Assembly (NCBI RefSeq): GCF_000332515.2
Contig: NZ_AOGZ02000014.1
Span: forward strand, 1-64,000
Source: Leptospira wolbachii serovar Codice str. CDC
GTDB taxonomy: Bacteria; Spirochaetota; Leptospiria; Leptospirales; Leptospiraceae
DNA length: 64,000 bases
Direction of reading: 5' to 3'
The notes under the pieces were generated by a model, which saw nothing but the letters and a program-made list of their open reading frames with translations, searched no databases and had not been told where the DNA came from. This document shows positions 17,331 to 25,754 of the stretch, piece by piece (within the stretch, counting starts at the first letter, position 1; each line of letters starts with the position of its first letter). A program made the translations under genes and the position numbers.

Positions 17331-18395
17331 CTAAAATCTTGACTCAAAGCTAAATCCATAAAACATACTGTCGTTAGGTTTATAGATTTGTTGGTTCCCA
17401 AGACCCAGGCTACTTACGTTTGGTTTCATATCCAAAATTGGTTTCAGATACACTCCGTTCGGATTTTCCTTTTTTGTCTCCATAGGTCCCAAATAAAAAC
17501 TATCTATTAGACTATAAGTGATGATCGAAGTGAAAACTACAGAATAGATAAGGAAACGTTGCCTGTGAAAGTCGTAATTATCCGTTCCAAGAGTATTAGC
17601 AAAAATAAATACTTTTCCGTCACCAGAAGGAATGTATTCAATATCTTTGTTAATTGCATTTACGGATGCATTGTATTCGTATAACATTCCTAAGCCGGAA
17701 AGCAAAGCTCCTCCAAAAATATAAGCAGCTTTTCCATATCTTTTTTCTGTGATAGGGGCATAACCTGGAATGACTTTGGGTGTTTCTTCTTTGATTACTT
17801 TAACAATGACCGATTTATTTTGGATCTCAAAGGATTGGAAATCCAGAGTATCGAAGGATTCCAAAGTTTTGGATTCTGTCTCAATAGTGATTTTCCCACG
17901 TTCTAAAGTTTTGAAATTTCCGAGGATTTCTCTATCCGCAAAAATCCATTTCCCTCGCACTCCAGGATCAATATAGCGCTCCATAGGAAGCCCCGATTCC
18001 GCACTCACTTTCAAAGTTGAGATTTTTTTAACGGGAATAATCTCCAACTCCAAGGGACTACTTTTCTTCGAAAAACTTGCTGTCGTTTTGTTTAGTTTGG
18101 TGAGAATTAAATCACAATCCTCTACACCAAATGTTTTGTAATCGGCACAAGTAGGAAGACCGTCATACCCAACATCAATGCCCAAAACCTCTGTATTTAA
18201 AAATTTATAACGTTTTCCTTGGTCCTGCCATTCTACGTGAGTTGCGGTCACGTTCACCACTTTGCCATTCAGTACTTCCCCTGATTTTAACCGGATCTTG
18301 TCGGCAGAAAGGGCAGAAAAACTAAATACTACAAAACAGGTAAGAAGGGAGGCCCGCAAGCAGGAAGGGAAGGATATGTTGATGCCTAAAACCAA
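17331..18395 (-). CDS. Exported protein with N-terminal small-beta domain and C-terminal membrane segments, unknown function
   Basis: 354 residues. The N-terminus is a plausible Sec signal peptide ending FSALSA before DKIRLKSGEVLNGKVV. The first mature 45 residues form an LSm/SH3-like strand pattern (IRLKSGEVLNGKV..THVEWQ..YKFLNTEVLGID) seen in several spirochaete envelope proteins. Two Cys near residues 82 and 93 could form a disulphide. The C-terminal third has two hydrophobic segments (AAYIFGGALLSGLGMLYEY and FLIYSVVFTSIITYSLIDSFYLG) of the DUF5683 style, and the chain ends in Phe. No specific function is recognised. It is divergent from the SpoIIE-type phosphatase, sharing a 63-base gap that holds a perfect palindrome. 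Confidence 0.75.
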   Translation of the reverse strand: MVLGINISFPSCLRASLLTCFVVFSFSALSADKIRLKSGEVLNGKVVNVTATHVEWQDQGKRYKFLNTEVLGIDVGYDGLPTCADYKTFGVEDCDLILTKLNKTTASFSKKSSPLELEIIPVKKISTLKVSAESGLPMERYIDPGVRGKWIFADREILGNFKTLERGKITIETESKTLESFDTLDFQSFEIQNKSVIVKVIKEETPKVIPGYAPITEKRYGKAAYIFGGALLSGLGMLYEYNASVNAINKDIEYIPSGDGKVFIFANTLGTDNYDFHRQRFLIYSVVFTSIITYSLIDSFYLGPMETKKENPNGVYLKPILDMKPNVSSLGLGNQQIYKPNDSMFYGFSFESRF

Positions 18396-18412
18396 TGGAA
18401 AATCTCAATTTT

Positions 18413-18430
18413 GTGATAGATTTCTATCAC
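18413..18430. promoter_or_regulatory. Perfect 18-base palindrome in a divergent promoter region
   Basis: GTGATAGA, TT, TCTATCAC: 8-base arms that pair perfectly around a two-base centre. It occupies the middle of the 63-base gap between the exported-protein gene (start 18395) and the phosphatase gene (start 18459), so a dimeric repressor bound here could control both. The regulator is not identifiable from this window. Confidence 0.6.
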
Positions 18431-18458
18431 TTAATTATCGACAATACTAGTAATTGCC

Positions 18459-19976
18459 GTGAACAAAAGCAAAATCAAAACGACGAATTCCTTACGCTTT
18501 AAGATTGGACTCTTTTATTCCCTTCTTGCCTTACTTAATATCATCTTTTTTACGGTGATGATCTTCGAAAATCAATCTGATTTACTACTCAAGAACTTTC
18601 AATTCCAGTCAGAAAACCTTGCCAACACCATCCTTGCCGATATCCAAACGATTGGTCTTTCGGGAGAAAGGGATGAAAGTTTTGAAGTTTTTCGCAAAAC
18701 ACTTAAATTATACGAAATCAATAAATTTACTATCTTTGACGTTGATGGCAAAAATGTGTTATCGGAACCAGAGTCTGGTCCAGATGTAAAAGAGATAACA
18801 GAAGCTGTTTTAAAAAAGACAAAAGAGGTCTCATCAGATAAGGAAGGGAATCTCTTTAAAGCTCGGTATAGTTTGGATCTAAATGAGTCAGATTTCACAG
18901 TCGATTTTTTATTACCCATCCGTCTTTCAAATAACAAGGAAGTTTTTTTATTCACTCATTTCAATATCTCTTCAATCCAGGACCGACTGAAACAACTCTA
19001 TATCCAAGTGGGATATGCTGTCCTTTGGGGAATCGTATTTCATATTATTTTTGCTATCCTTGTATACAGAGCCATATTCAAACGTGTTGGTTCTTTAGAA
19101 ATTGCTTCAAAAGATATGGCCACAGGAAATTTACAATCTCGAGTCAAGTGGGATTTCAAAAGTAATGATGAGTTGGATAGTTTGGGTAAGTCATTCAACT
19201 TAATGGCAGAAGAAATCCAAAACAAAGTAACAACAATTACGCGATTGAACGAAGAGATCAATCAAGAATTACAAATCGGAAAAGAAGTACAGGAATTGTT
19301 TTTGCCTTCTGTGAAAAAATATAAAAAATTTAATATTGGAAAACTCTATCGCCCCATGCGGGAAGTTTCCGGCGATTTATATCAATATTTTCAGTTTCCC
19401 GAAAAAGATTATTACGGATTCTTTTTAGCTGATGCTTCGGGCCACGGTGTTTCTGCTGCTCTTGTAACGGTCGTTATGGCAATGTCCTTACAAGCTATTA
19501 TGAAAGAAAATCATTCAGCGATACAAGCAATCAACCAACTAGGCGAAGTCATTGCCAATCGCCTCCAAGCATCCTTTTTTGCTACAGGTGTTTTTGTAGT
19601 TTTTGAAGAACCAGGTGTTGTTAAATTTGTAAATGCAGGCCACAACGCACCCTTTATCATTCGTCCTTCCACAAAGGAAATTACCTATGTAGATAGTTCA
19701 GGCCCACCACTCGGTATGGGTGATGACATCCAATACTCTTTAGAATCATTTCCTGTTCTTCCTGGTGATAAAATCATTCTTTATACGGATGGTGTAGTGG
19801 AAACTCCCATCAAAGAAGGGGGACTTTTTGGACTCGAACGTTTCACCGAAGTAGTTCTTGAAAACATTCATTTATCCAATGCAGAAATTGTGGAAAAGGC
19901 AATGGCACTGCTCGAAGAAAAACATGAGGAATATAAGGATGATGTGACTATGATTGTCCTTGATGTACCAGAATGA
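18459..19976 (+). CDS. Membrane SpoIIE/RsbU-type serine phosphatase with HAMP domain
   Basis: Sensor phosphatase expected to dephosphorylate a STAS anti-sigma antagonist, or to act in a partner-switch pathway. Layout: transmembrane helix about 14-35, extracytoplasmic sensor region to about 175, second helix about 180-205, HAMP about 206-258, a short coiled coil, and a PP2C/SpoIIE domain from about 280. Metal-binding motifs are DASGHGVSAAL and ILYTDGVVE, plus the DDVTMIVLDV end. It begins with GTG; no ATG gives the full first helix. 505 residues. Its stop overlaps the next gene (ATGA). A frameshifted STAS gene lies just downstream on the other strand and is a natural substrate candidate. Confidence 0.92.
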   Translation: MNKSKIKTTNSLRFKIGLFYSLLALLNIIFFTVMIFENQSDLLLKNFQFQSENLANTILADIQTIGLSGERDESFEVFRKTLKLYEINKFTIFDVDGKNVLSEPESGPDVKEITEAVLKKTKEVSSDKEGNLFKARYSLDLNESDFTVDFLLPIRLSNNKEVFLFTHFNISSIQDRLKQLYIQVGYAVLWGIVFHIIFAILVYRAIFKRVGSLEIASKDMATGNLQSRVKWDFKSNDELDSLGKSFNLMAEEIQNKVTTITRLNEEINQELQIGKEVQELFLPSVKKYKKFNIGKLYRPMREVSGDLYQYFQFPEKDYYGFFLADASGHGVSAALVTVVMAMSLQAIMKENHSAIQAINQLGEVIANRLQASFFATGVFVVFEEPGVVKFVNAGHNAPFIIRPSTKEITYVDSSGPPLGMGDDIQYSLESFPVLPGDKIILYTDGVVETPIKEGGLFGLERFTEVVLENIHLSNAEIVEKAMALLEEKHEEYKDDVTMIVLDVPE

Positions 19977-21526
19977 AAAAGTTTTTCTTTTTCTCTCTTT
20001 TCTTTGTTTTGTTTTTCTTTTTTGCTTTGGCTTCTCAATCGATTGTCAGTGTAAAACTACAAGAACTACGTTTTGGAATTCTTAGAGATCAACTGATGAA
20101 TTACGAGCTCTCTTCTCAAACATTGAGAGAGCGATTGAAACAAATGTTCCTTTCCAAAGATGACTATATGTCTGAGGTAAAAGTCAACATTTTGGAATCG
20201 GGGATTATGAACTCCGAAACAGAAGGTTTGGACTTAAAGATGAGCTGGCAAGACCGTTTTGGTTTATATGTCATTAACTCGGTGCGTTTTTTAAATTTCA
20301 AACCAGCATTGGAGCTAGAGGAACAACAAAAAACCATCATTCGTTTGCAGTTTGCTTTCTACATGGAAAGAACAAGAAAGTATCCAATTGCTTCAAAAAA
20401 ATACCAAGAGTTGGAAGAATCGATCACTTCTTCACTCTCTGATGAAATGGCTTTCACTCTTCTACACTACGGGTATTGTTTGGTGATGATGGGGGAGAGA
20501 GAAAAGGCCTTTCTCAAACTCACCAAAGCCATTGATTTATTTCCAGGAACTCACTATGCAGAGAACGCAAGCCTGCTCATTAGTTTTTTAGAAGAAGGTG
20601 AGAAGAAAAAAGAGGAACTCAAAAACAAAAAGAAGTCCCCGGAGGAATTGGCTTATTCTTTATTCCAAAGTGGAGACTATGAAGAAACCTTAAAAACCTT
20701 GGAAAACCTTCCTATACTTACTAAAGATCAATCCTATATCAAAGCTAGGGCAATGGAAGAATTAGGTAAAACTTCCAATGCAGTAAAAGAATACATTCAG
20801 CTCGTCAAACAAAAACAAAACAAAGAAGTCGCCATTAGGGCTAACAGACGTTTATTATTAATTGGAAATTTTTATCAAGAAAACAAATCACTTGTAGCCT
20901 TTTCTAAAGAAGAAGCAACGAAACTAGGTGATGCAAAAGCCGCAGAGAATATTGAAGAAGGAAAAAGTTTGGTTCTAAAACCGGTCATTATAGAAAAGGT
21001 GCTAAAATCTGAAACTGCGTCCAACCTTTCTGCAGAAGAAGCAAAAGAACTCAATCAAATCAAAGAAAACATTCGGGAGTCTCTCGAAGATTCCAAGGGT
21101 GAAACTACAAAATTAGCTACTGTTGTTTCAGAAGAAAAAATACCGCTAGTTGCAGAAACCCCAGAAGTGACCTTAAAAACTACCGAACAAACTCCTCCAG
21201 TCGTTATAAAGAAACAATTACCTCAAACTCCGTTAAAACTGAAAGTGAAGTTACGTGATGGAAGAGAAGTAGTTTGCGATGAAGTGCGGATTGAAGGAAA
21301 CCTTGCTACACTGCAATTAGGTTCCTTTGGATTAAACCTACCATACGATTTGGTGGTTTCCGTCCAAGTTTCCGGGGATCGAGCTGGTATCGTAAAACTA
21401 ATTACAGGTTCAGGAAGCCAAGTCGAATCAAGTCGTTGGATTCAAGATAGTTCTGGGGATTGGACTAAACCAAAATCACTAGAAGCGCCGGTCGTACGGG
21501 GAGAGGTGAAGTCCTTCCGGCTCTAA
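19973..21526 (+). CDS. Membrane-anchored TPR-like protein with C-terminal small-beta domain
   Basis: 517 residues. A strongly hydrophobic N-terminal segment (residues 4-24, very Phe-rich) is a signal anchor or signal peptide. Helical repeats of TPR type run from about 110 to 320 (for example the ALLHYGYCLVMMGEREKAFLKLTKAI region). A Lys/Glu/Thr-rich linker follows. The end carries KVKLRDGREVVCDEVRIEG..LGSFGLNLPYDLVVSVQV, the same kind of short beta domain as in the gene at 17331-18395. Translation is coupled to the phosphatase by an ATGA overlap, so it may be the sensor partner or envelope ligand-binding module of that pathway; this is inferred. Confidence 0.82.
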   Translation: MKKFFFFSLFFVLFFFFALASQSIVSVKLQELRFGILRDQLMNYELSSQTLRERLKQMFLSKDDYMSEVKVNILESGIMNSETEGLDLKMSWQDRFGLYVINSVRFLNFKPALELEEQQKTIIRLQFAFYMERTRKYPIASKKYQELEESITSSLSDEMAFTLLHYGYCLVMMGEREKAFLKLTKAIDLFPGTHYAENASLLISFLEEGEKKKEELKNKKKSPEELAYSLFQSGDYEETLKTLENLPILTKDQSYIKARAMEELGKTSNAVKEYIQLVKQKQNKEVAIRANRRLLLIGNFYQENKSLVAFSKEEATKLGDAKAAENIEEGKSLVLKPVIIEKVLKSETASNLSAEEAKELNQIKENIRESLEDSKGETTKLATVVSEEKIPLVAETPEVTLKTTEQTPPVVIKKQLPQTPLKLKVKLRDGREVVCDEVRIEGNLATLQLGSFGLNLPYDLVVSVQVSGDRAGIVKLITGSGSQVESSRWIQDSSGDWTKPKSLEAPVVRGEVKSFRL

Positions 21527-21550
21527 AAGAGAAACTAAGAATTTCTGAAT

Positions 21551-21873
21551 TTAGGGAAGTTCAGATTCTCCGCCGAGGATCGTAAAGAATTTGTCCAAAC
21601 TGGACAGTTTCAAAATTACCATAACATCCTGGCTAACATTGAGAAGAAAAAACTGCCCTTCTTCAGACTTAAGTTTCTTTTGAAGATTTGCAAGCAATGC
21701 AATTCCGGAGGAATCCAATAGTTTGATATTCACCATATCAATTGCTACTGATTCAGCCCGTCATCGATGATTTTGTGGAGTTCTTTTTTAAGTGCGGGTG
21801 CAGAATAAATATCGAGGGAACCCTCTAGAGTAACAACTGTATGATTTTTAACTTGTTTTGTTGTGAAATTCAT
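21551..21873 (-). pseudogene. STAS-domain anti-sigma factor antagonist, interrupted by a one-base frameshift
   Basis: Two adjoining frames encode one 107-residue STAS protein. The first part starts at ATG 21873, preceded by AGGAAG at good spacing, and reads MNFTTKQVKNHTVVTLEG..IIDDG before running into TAG. The second part, one frame away, continues with AESVAIDMVNIKLLDSSGIALL and ends at 21551. Restoring a fourth G where the minus strand has GGG (plus CCC at 21757-21759) joins them exactly. The phosphorylatable Ser of the LDSSG motif is intact, so the protein would be functional if the base is a sequencing or assembly error. Proximity to the SpoIIE-type phosphatase makes it a likely partner. 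Confidence 0.85.
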
Positions 21874-21981
21874 TGAACTTCCTACTGGCACGTATACTAT
21901 CTGTTTCGTTGCCAATTTTGTAAAGAATTTTTGTGGAAACTTGTCGCTTGAACCAATATACCATTTTAACTAGAAAAAACC

Positions 21982-22161
21982 CTAGGTTTGTAGCCTTTTT
22001 AAAACCAAAGTGATCGCTTGGTTGAAACCATCATAACCACCTTTGTCATATTCATTGAGTCCTTTATAATCCAAATCGCTCATGTCTAAGAGTAATTTCC
22101 TTAGTTCATGCTCTAAATAATCTTTTTTGATATAAGTAGTTTCGAAAGTTTTTGGATGCAC
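21982..22161 (-). CDS. Small 59-residue protein, unknown function
   Basis: An open frame from GTG 22161 to TAG at 21982 with a protein-like composition: MHPKTFETTYIKKDYLEHEL, then a Leu/Asp-rich helix and DYKGLNEYDKGGYDG, ending LVLKRLQT. No homologue is recognised. The frame remains open about 40 bases further upstream without an ATG, so the start is uncertain, and no clear ribosome site is seen. A perfect 9-base inverted repeat lies 13 bases upstream of the GTG. Confidence 0.5.
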   Translation of the reverse strand: MHPKTFETTYIKKDYLEHELRKLLLDMSDLDYKGLNEYDKGGYDGFNQAITLVLKRLQT

Positions 22162-22174
22162 TTCAGATATCGGA

Positions 22175-22195
22175 CGAAATTTCCAAGAAATTTCG
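22175..22195. promoter_or_regulatory. Perfect inverted repeat upstream of the small ORF and the EAL gene
   Basis: Arms CGAAATTTC (22175-22183) and GAAATTTCG (22187-22195) with a three-base spacer. It sits between the divergent 59-residue ORF and the GGDEF/EAL gene (start 22270), fitting an operator. If the small ORF in fact starts further upstream than 22161, the repeat would lie in its first codons. Confidence 0.4.
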
Positions 22196-22269
22196 AATCT
22201 TTTTTAGGTTGAGATTTTAAGAAAAATACGAATCATAAGTGGCAGAGATAGCCGGGTTCGGCAAATACA

Positions 22270-24378
22270 ATGGGCATTCCAATCAGCGTTCTAATACTCG
22301 AAAACGATTCTAATAGTGTATTTGACCTAGTAAGAGAGATGAAGGCCAACGGCCTAAGTCCTCTTTACCGAGTGGTGGAGACATTCCCATCCTGGGAAGC
22401 GACTGTCCACGAAGAAGACTGGGATGCCATCATCTGCAGCACGAGAGAACCATTCCACTCAGAAATTCCAATTTACCTACAATACTTAAATGATAAAAAA
22501 ATTGATATCCCGGTAATTTTACTCAGCGATCCCGAAGACTTTTCGAAAAACTTGAGTTATATGAAGTCTGGAGTCAATGACCTAATTGACAGAAAAAACC
22601 TTCTTCGATTAACAGAAGTTTTAGAAAGGGAAAGGAGGGAACTTGTCTATAGAAAGGAAAAAAATACAACTGAAACCTTCTTATATGAATCTTTAAAAGA
22701 GATTCAACTCCAAAAATTTGCTTTAGACCAGGCCAATATTGTCTCAATTACAGATGCAAATGGAATCATTACTTACGTTAACGAGTCCTTTTCAAAAGCA
22801 ACCGGATACACAGTTTCCGAATTGATCGGACAAAACCATAGAATTCTCAAATCCACAGACAAAACCAAAGACGATTGGACTAAAATTTGGGAAACGATCC
22901 AAAAAGGAAAAGTATGGCGGGGAGAAATACGCAATATTAAAAAAGACGGTAGTGACTACTGGGCAGACACAACCATAGTTCCATTTACAGGTCAAGACGG
23001 ATCCATATTTCAATACATTGCCATCCATCACGATATCACAAACCGAAAACTCGCAGAACAACAATTAACCCATGATGCTTTTTATGATAATCTAACTGGA
23101 CTACCAAATCGTGCTTTGTTTCTTGCAAGGATTGAACAAAAAATCTTCGCATATAATATGAAGAGCTCTGGGTATCCAATCTTATTTTGTATCAACATCG
23201 ATAACTTCAAACGAATCAATCATTCGCTTGGAAATGATGCTGGAGATCAAATCCTCGTTATCTTTTCAGAAAGACTCAGACAATTTTCAGATTCCGATGC
23301 CATCATTACAAGGCTCGGTGCAGATAACTTTTCGATTCTACTCACTCATCTTCTTGCCATCGATGAAGGAGTGAATTATGCAATAAGACTTCTCGAACGT
23401 CTAGGAGATCCTATCCCTCTCGGTGGATACGAAATCTATCTGACTGCTTCCTGTGGGATCTCGGCATTTGGACTTGGTGGAAAAGATGCTGATGTACTTT
23501 TAAGGAATGCGGAAATTGCAATGTTTCATGCAAAATCTCAGAAGGTGGGAACTGTATCCGTTTTTAACCAAGCGATGCAGGAAAAAATTCATTTCCAATT
23601 AGAAATTCAAAATGATTTAAAAAAAGCATTAACTCATAACGAAATCTTTGTTTACTACCAACCAATCTTAGATCTTAAAGAAAATAAAATAGGTCACTGG
23701 GAAGCTCTGGTTCGTTGGCGCCATCCCCAAAGAGGAATGGTTTCACCTGCAGAATTCATTCCCCTTGCCGAAGACTCAGGTCTCATTGTTCCCATCACTC
23801 GTTTTGTATTAGAACAAGCTGCAAATGTCATTGAAGAAGTACAAATTAAACAAGGATTACCAATTTCCATTGCGGTTAACTTAAGTCCACAGGTGTTTTT
23901 TGATCAAAATATTTTCCATTGGATTGTAGACCTCCATAATAGAAGAGGGATTCCATACACGTCCCTACAAGTTGAAATTACAGAAAGTTTGGCGATGAAA
24001 AATCTCACAGAGACTGTTCCAATACTTTCCAATCTAATTGATATTGGAGTGAAAGTTGCTTTAGATGATTTTGGAACAGGATTTTCCTCTCTGTCATATT
24101 TAGAAAAGTTGCCCTTGTCGATTGTGAAAATTGATAAATCTTTCCTTAGTAATGTTGAGGAAGGTTCTAAAGAAAGTTTTTTATTAATTTCCATTATCAA
24201 TATGGCACATGACCTTGGTTATTCGGTTGTGGCAGAAGGAGTTGAGGAATTAGAACAGTTGGAACTTCTTAAATCTTATGAATGCGACAAAATCCAAGGT
24301 TATTGGTTATCAAAACCGATTGGTAGCGAAGATGTAGTCCCTTTTATCCATCAATTTTATTCACAACAGGAAAAATAA
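22270..24378 (+). CDS. REC-like/PAS/GGDEF/EAL protein, probable c-di-GMP phosphodiesterase
   Basis: 702 residues. Residues 1-120 resemble a receiver domain, but the acceptor Asp position falls in DAIICSTRE and is not Asp. A PAS domain spans about 155-270. The GGDEF domain (about 275-435) has GADNF where the active-site GGDEF should be, so cyclase activity is probably lost. The EAL domain (about 450-695) is intact: WEALVRW, NLSPQVF, EITES, DDFGTGFSSL, KIDKSF and VVAEGVE. Net prediction: hydrolysis of c-di-GMP controlled by PAS and possibly by nucleotide binding to the degenerate GGDEF. It overlaps the next gene at TAATG. Confidence 0.92.
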   Translation: MGIPISVLILENDSNSVFDLVREMKANGLSPLYRVVETFPSWEATVHEEDWDAIICSTREPFHSEIPIYLQYLNDKKIDIPVILLSDPEDFSKNLSYMKSGVNDLIDRKNLLRLTEVLERERRELVYRKEKNTTETFLYESLKEIQLQKFALDQANIVSITDANGIITYVNESFSKATGYTVSELIGQNHRILKSTDKTKDDWTKIWETIQKGKVWRGEIRNIKKDGSDYWADTTIVPFTGQDGSIFQYIAIHHDITNRKLAEQQLTHDAFYDNLTGLPNRALFLARIEQKIFAYNMKSSGYPILFCINIDNFKRINHSLGNDAGDQILVIFSERLRQFSDSDAIITRLGADNFSILLTHLLAIDEGVNYAIRLLERLGDPIPLGGYEIYLTASCGISAFGLGGKDADVLLRNAEIAMFHAKSQKVGTVSVFNQAMQEKIHFQLEIQNDLKKALTHNEIFVYYQPILDLKENKIGHWEALVRWRHPQRGMVSPAEFIPLAEDSGLIVPITRFVLEQAANVIEEVQIKQGLPISIAVNLSPQVFFDQNIFHWIVDLHNRRGIPYTSLQVEITESLAMKNLTETVPILSNLIDIGVKVALDDFGTGFSSLSYLEKLPLSIVKIDKSFLSNVEEGSKESFLLISIINMAHDLGYSVVAEGVEELEQLELLKSYECDKIQGYWLSKPIGSEDVVPFIHQFYSQQEK

Positions 24379-25154
24379 TGATTCGAAATTCAATTTTCTT
24401 TTTAGCACTTACAACCCTCATCCATTGCAGCACTTCTCCTACAGGAAGAAAACAAATCATACTTGTAAAAGATGCAGAAATGAACGAGATGGGAACCTCA
24501 GCATTTGCAGAGATGAAAACAAAAACACCAGTCGATACAAATGTAGTAGCAAATACTTATGTAAACTGCATTGTTTCGGCGGAGTTGGCTGTCACTTCCG
24601 ATACCACTGGTGTAAATTCATGGGAGGTAGTTGTATTTAGAGACAACAATCCCAATGCATTTGCTCTTCCTGGTGGGAAAATAGGTGTATATACAGGTAT
24701 GTTTTCAATAGCGAAAAACAAAGACCAATTAGCAGCCGTTATTGGACATGAAATTGGTCACGTGATTGCGCGCCATGGAAACGAACGCATATCTCAAAAT
24801 CAATTGGCTGGTGGGTCTGTTAAAATTTTAGAAAGCCTTGGAAAACCTACCGTTGCAGGAGCTCTCGGAATGGGTGCGAAATTTGGAATCCTGTTACCTT
24901 TTTCTCGGGAACATGAATCGGAAGCTGATTTGATTGGTTTGGAACTTATGGCAAAGTCGGGATTTGATCCCAGACAGAGTGTAGAACTATGGAAAAATAT
25001 GAGTGCTCTTGGTGGTAACAAACCAAACGAGTTATTATCAACTCATCCGTCTGATGCCACTAGAATGAAGAATTTAAATGCTGCTATGCCAAATGCGCTG
25101 GTTTTATGGGAAAGGGCAAAAGCAGAAGGGAAACATCCCAACTGCCAATTGTAA
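24378..25154 (+). CDS. M48-family zinc metalloprotease, predicted lipoprotein
   Basis: Signal peptide with a lipobox ending at Cys17 (LIHC) predicts a lipid-anchored periplasmic protein. The zinc-protease motif HEIGH is at residues 124-128, and the third ligand lies in the EHESEADLIG segment downstream. The fold and size (258 residues) resemble BepA/YggG/LoiP-type M48 proteases, which take part in outer-membrane protein quality control. It starts on the stop codon of the EAL gene, so the two are cotranscribed, although no functional link is obvious. Confidence 0.9.
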   Translation: MIRNSIFFLALTTLIHCSTSPTGRKQIILVKDAEMNEMGTSAFAEMKTKTPVDTNVVANTYVNCIVSAELAVTSDTTGVNSWEVVVFRDNNPNAFALPGGKIGVYTGMFSIAKNKDQLAAVIGHEIGHVIARHGNERISQNQLAGGSVKILESLGKPTVAGALGMGAKFGILLPFSREHESEADLIGLELMAKSGFDPRQSVELWKNMSALGGNKPNELLSTHPSDATRMKNLNAAMPNALVLWERAKAEGKHPNCQL

Positions 25155-25162
25155 GGTGATAT

Positions 25163-25708
25163 TTATTCGCAGAGAAGTTTTCTTCCTGCGATTTTACAAT
25201 TCCTGGCTTTACCTTCATCAGTAAGTACACCGATACCTTCCTGACCATCAGAAGTAAAATCACCAGAAACAGATTTACCATCTTTGAAACTATAAGTTCC
25301 TTTTCCGTTGATTTGTCCGTTTTGAAATTCTCCAATATACTTGTCCCCGTTTTTGAAATTATATTCACCGGGGCCTTGTTTTTTATCTTCTATATATGTA
25401 CCACTAAACTTCTCACCATCAGAGTAGAGAAAACTTCCAGGACCTTCCCGTAAGTCGTTTTTGAAAGACCCTGTGTAGACATCTCCATTATCATACACAT
25501 ATTTACCGATTCCATTAACACAGTTTCCTTCGATACAACCAAACTTCTTTCCACCTTTTTCTGGATCTTCTAAATTGGCAGCTCGTGAGTTTGTTTTCGA
25601 ATCTTGGTTGGATGGATCAGAAACATCTTTTGTATCTTGTGAAGCACAAGCCATAAATAGCGGCAAAAGTAAAACTCCACAAACCAAACTGCGAATGAAT
25701 AATTTCAT
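25163..25708 (-). CDS. MORN-repeat lipoprotein
   Basis: 181 residues with a signal peptide and lipobox at Cys21 (LFMAC). Four to five MORN repeats of about 23 residues run from about 70 to 160, with the pattern GxGxYxxxNGDxYxGxF (for example KYVYDNGDVYTGSFKND, EYNFKNGDKYIGEFQNG). The single Cys pairs near the start of the repeats and the end (CIEGNC, and Cys in the final 12 residues) may form disulphides. MORN proteins usually bind lipids or act as scaffolds; the role here is unknown. It converges closely on the M48 protease gene. Confidence 0.88.
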   Translation of the reverse strand: MKLFIRSLVCGVLLLPLFMACASQDTKDVSDPSNQDSKTNSRAANLEDPEKGGKKFGCIEGNCVNGIGKYVYDNGDVYTGSFKNDLREGPGSFLYSDGEKFSGTYIEDKKQGPGEYNFKNGDKYIGEFQNGQINGKGTYSFKDGKSVSGDFTSDGQEGIGVLTDEGKARNCKIAGRKLLCE

Positions 25709-25754
25709 ACGTCCCCCAAATCTGAACCCATCCTAGAGGGTGATTTGTTAGAAA

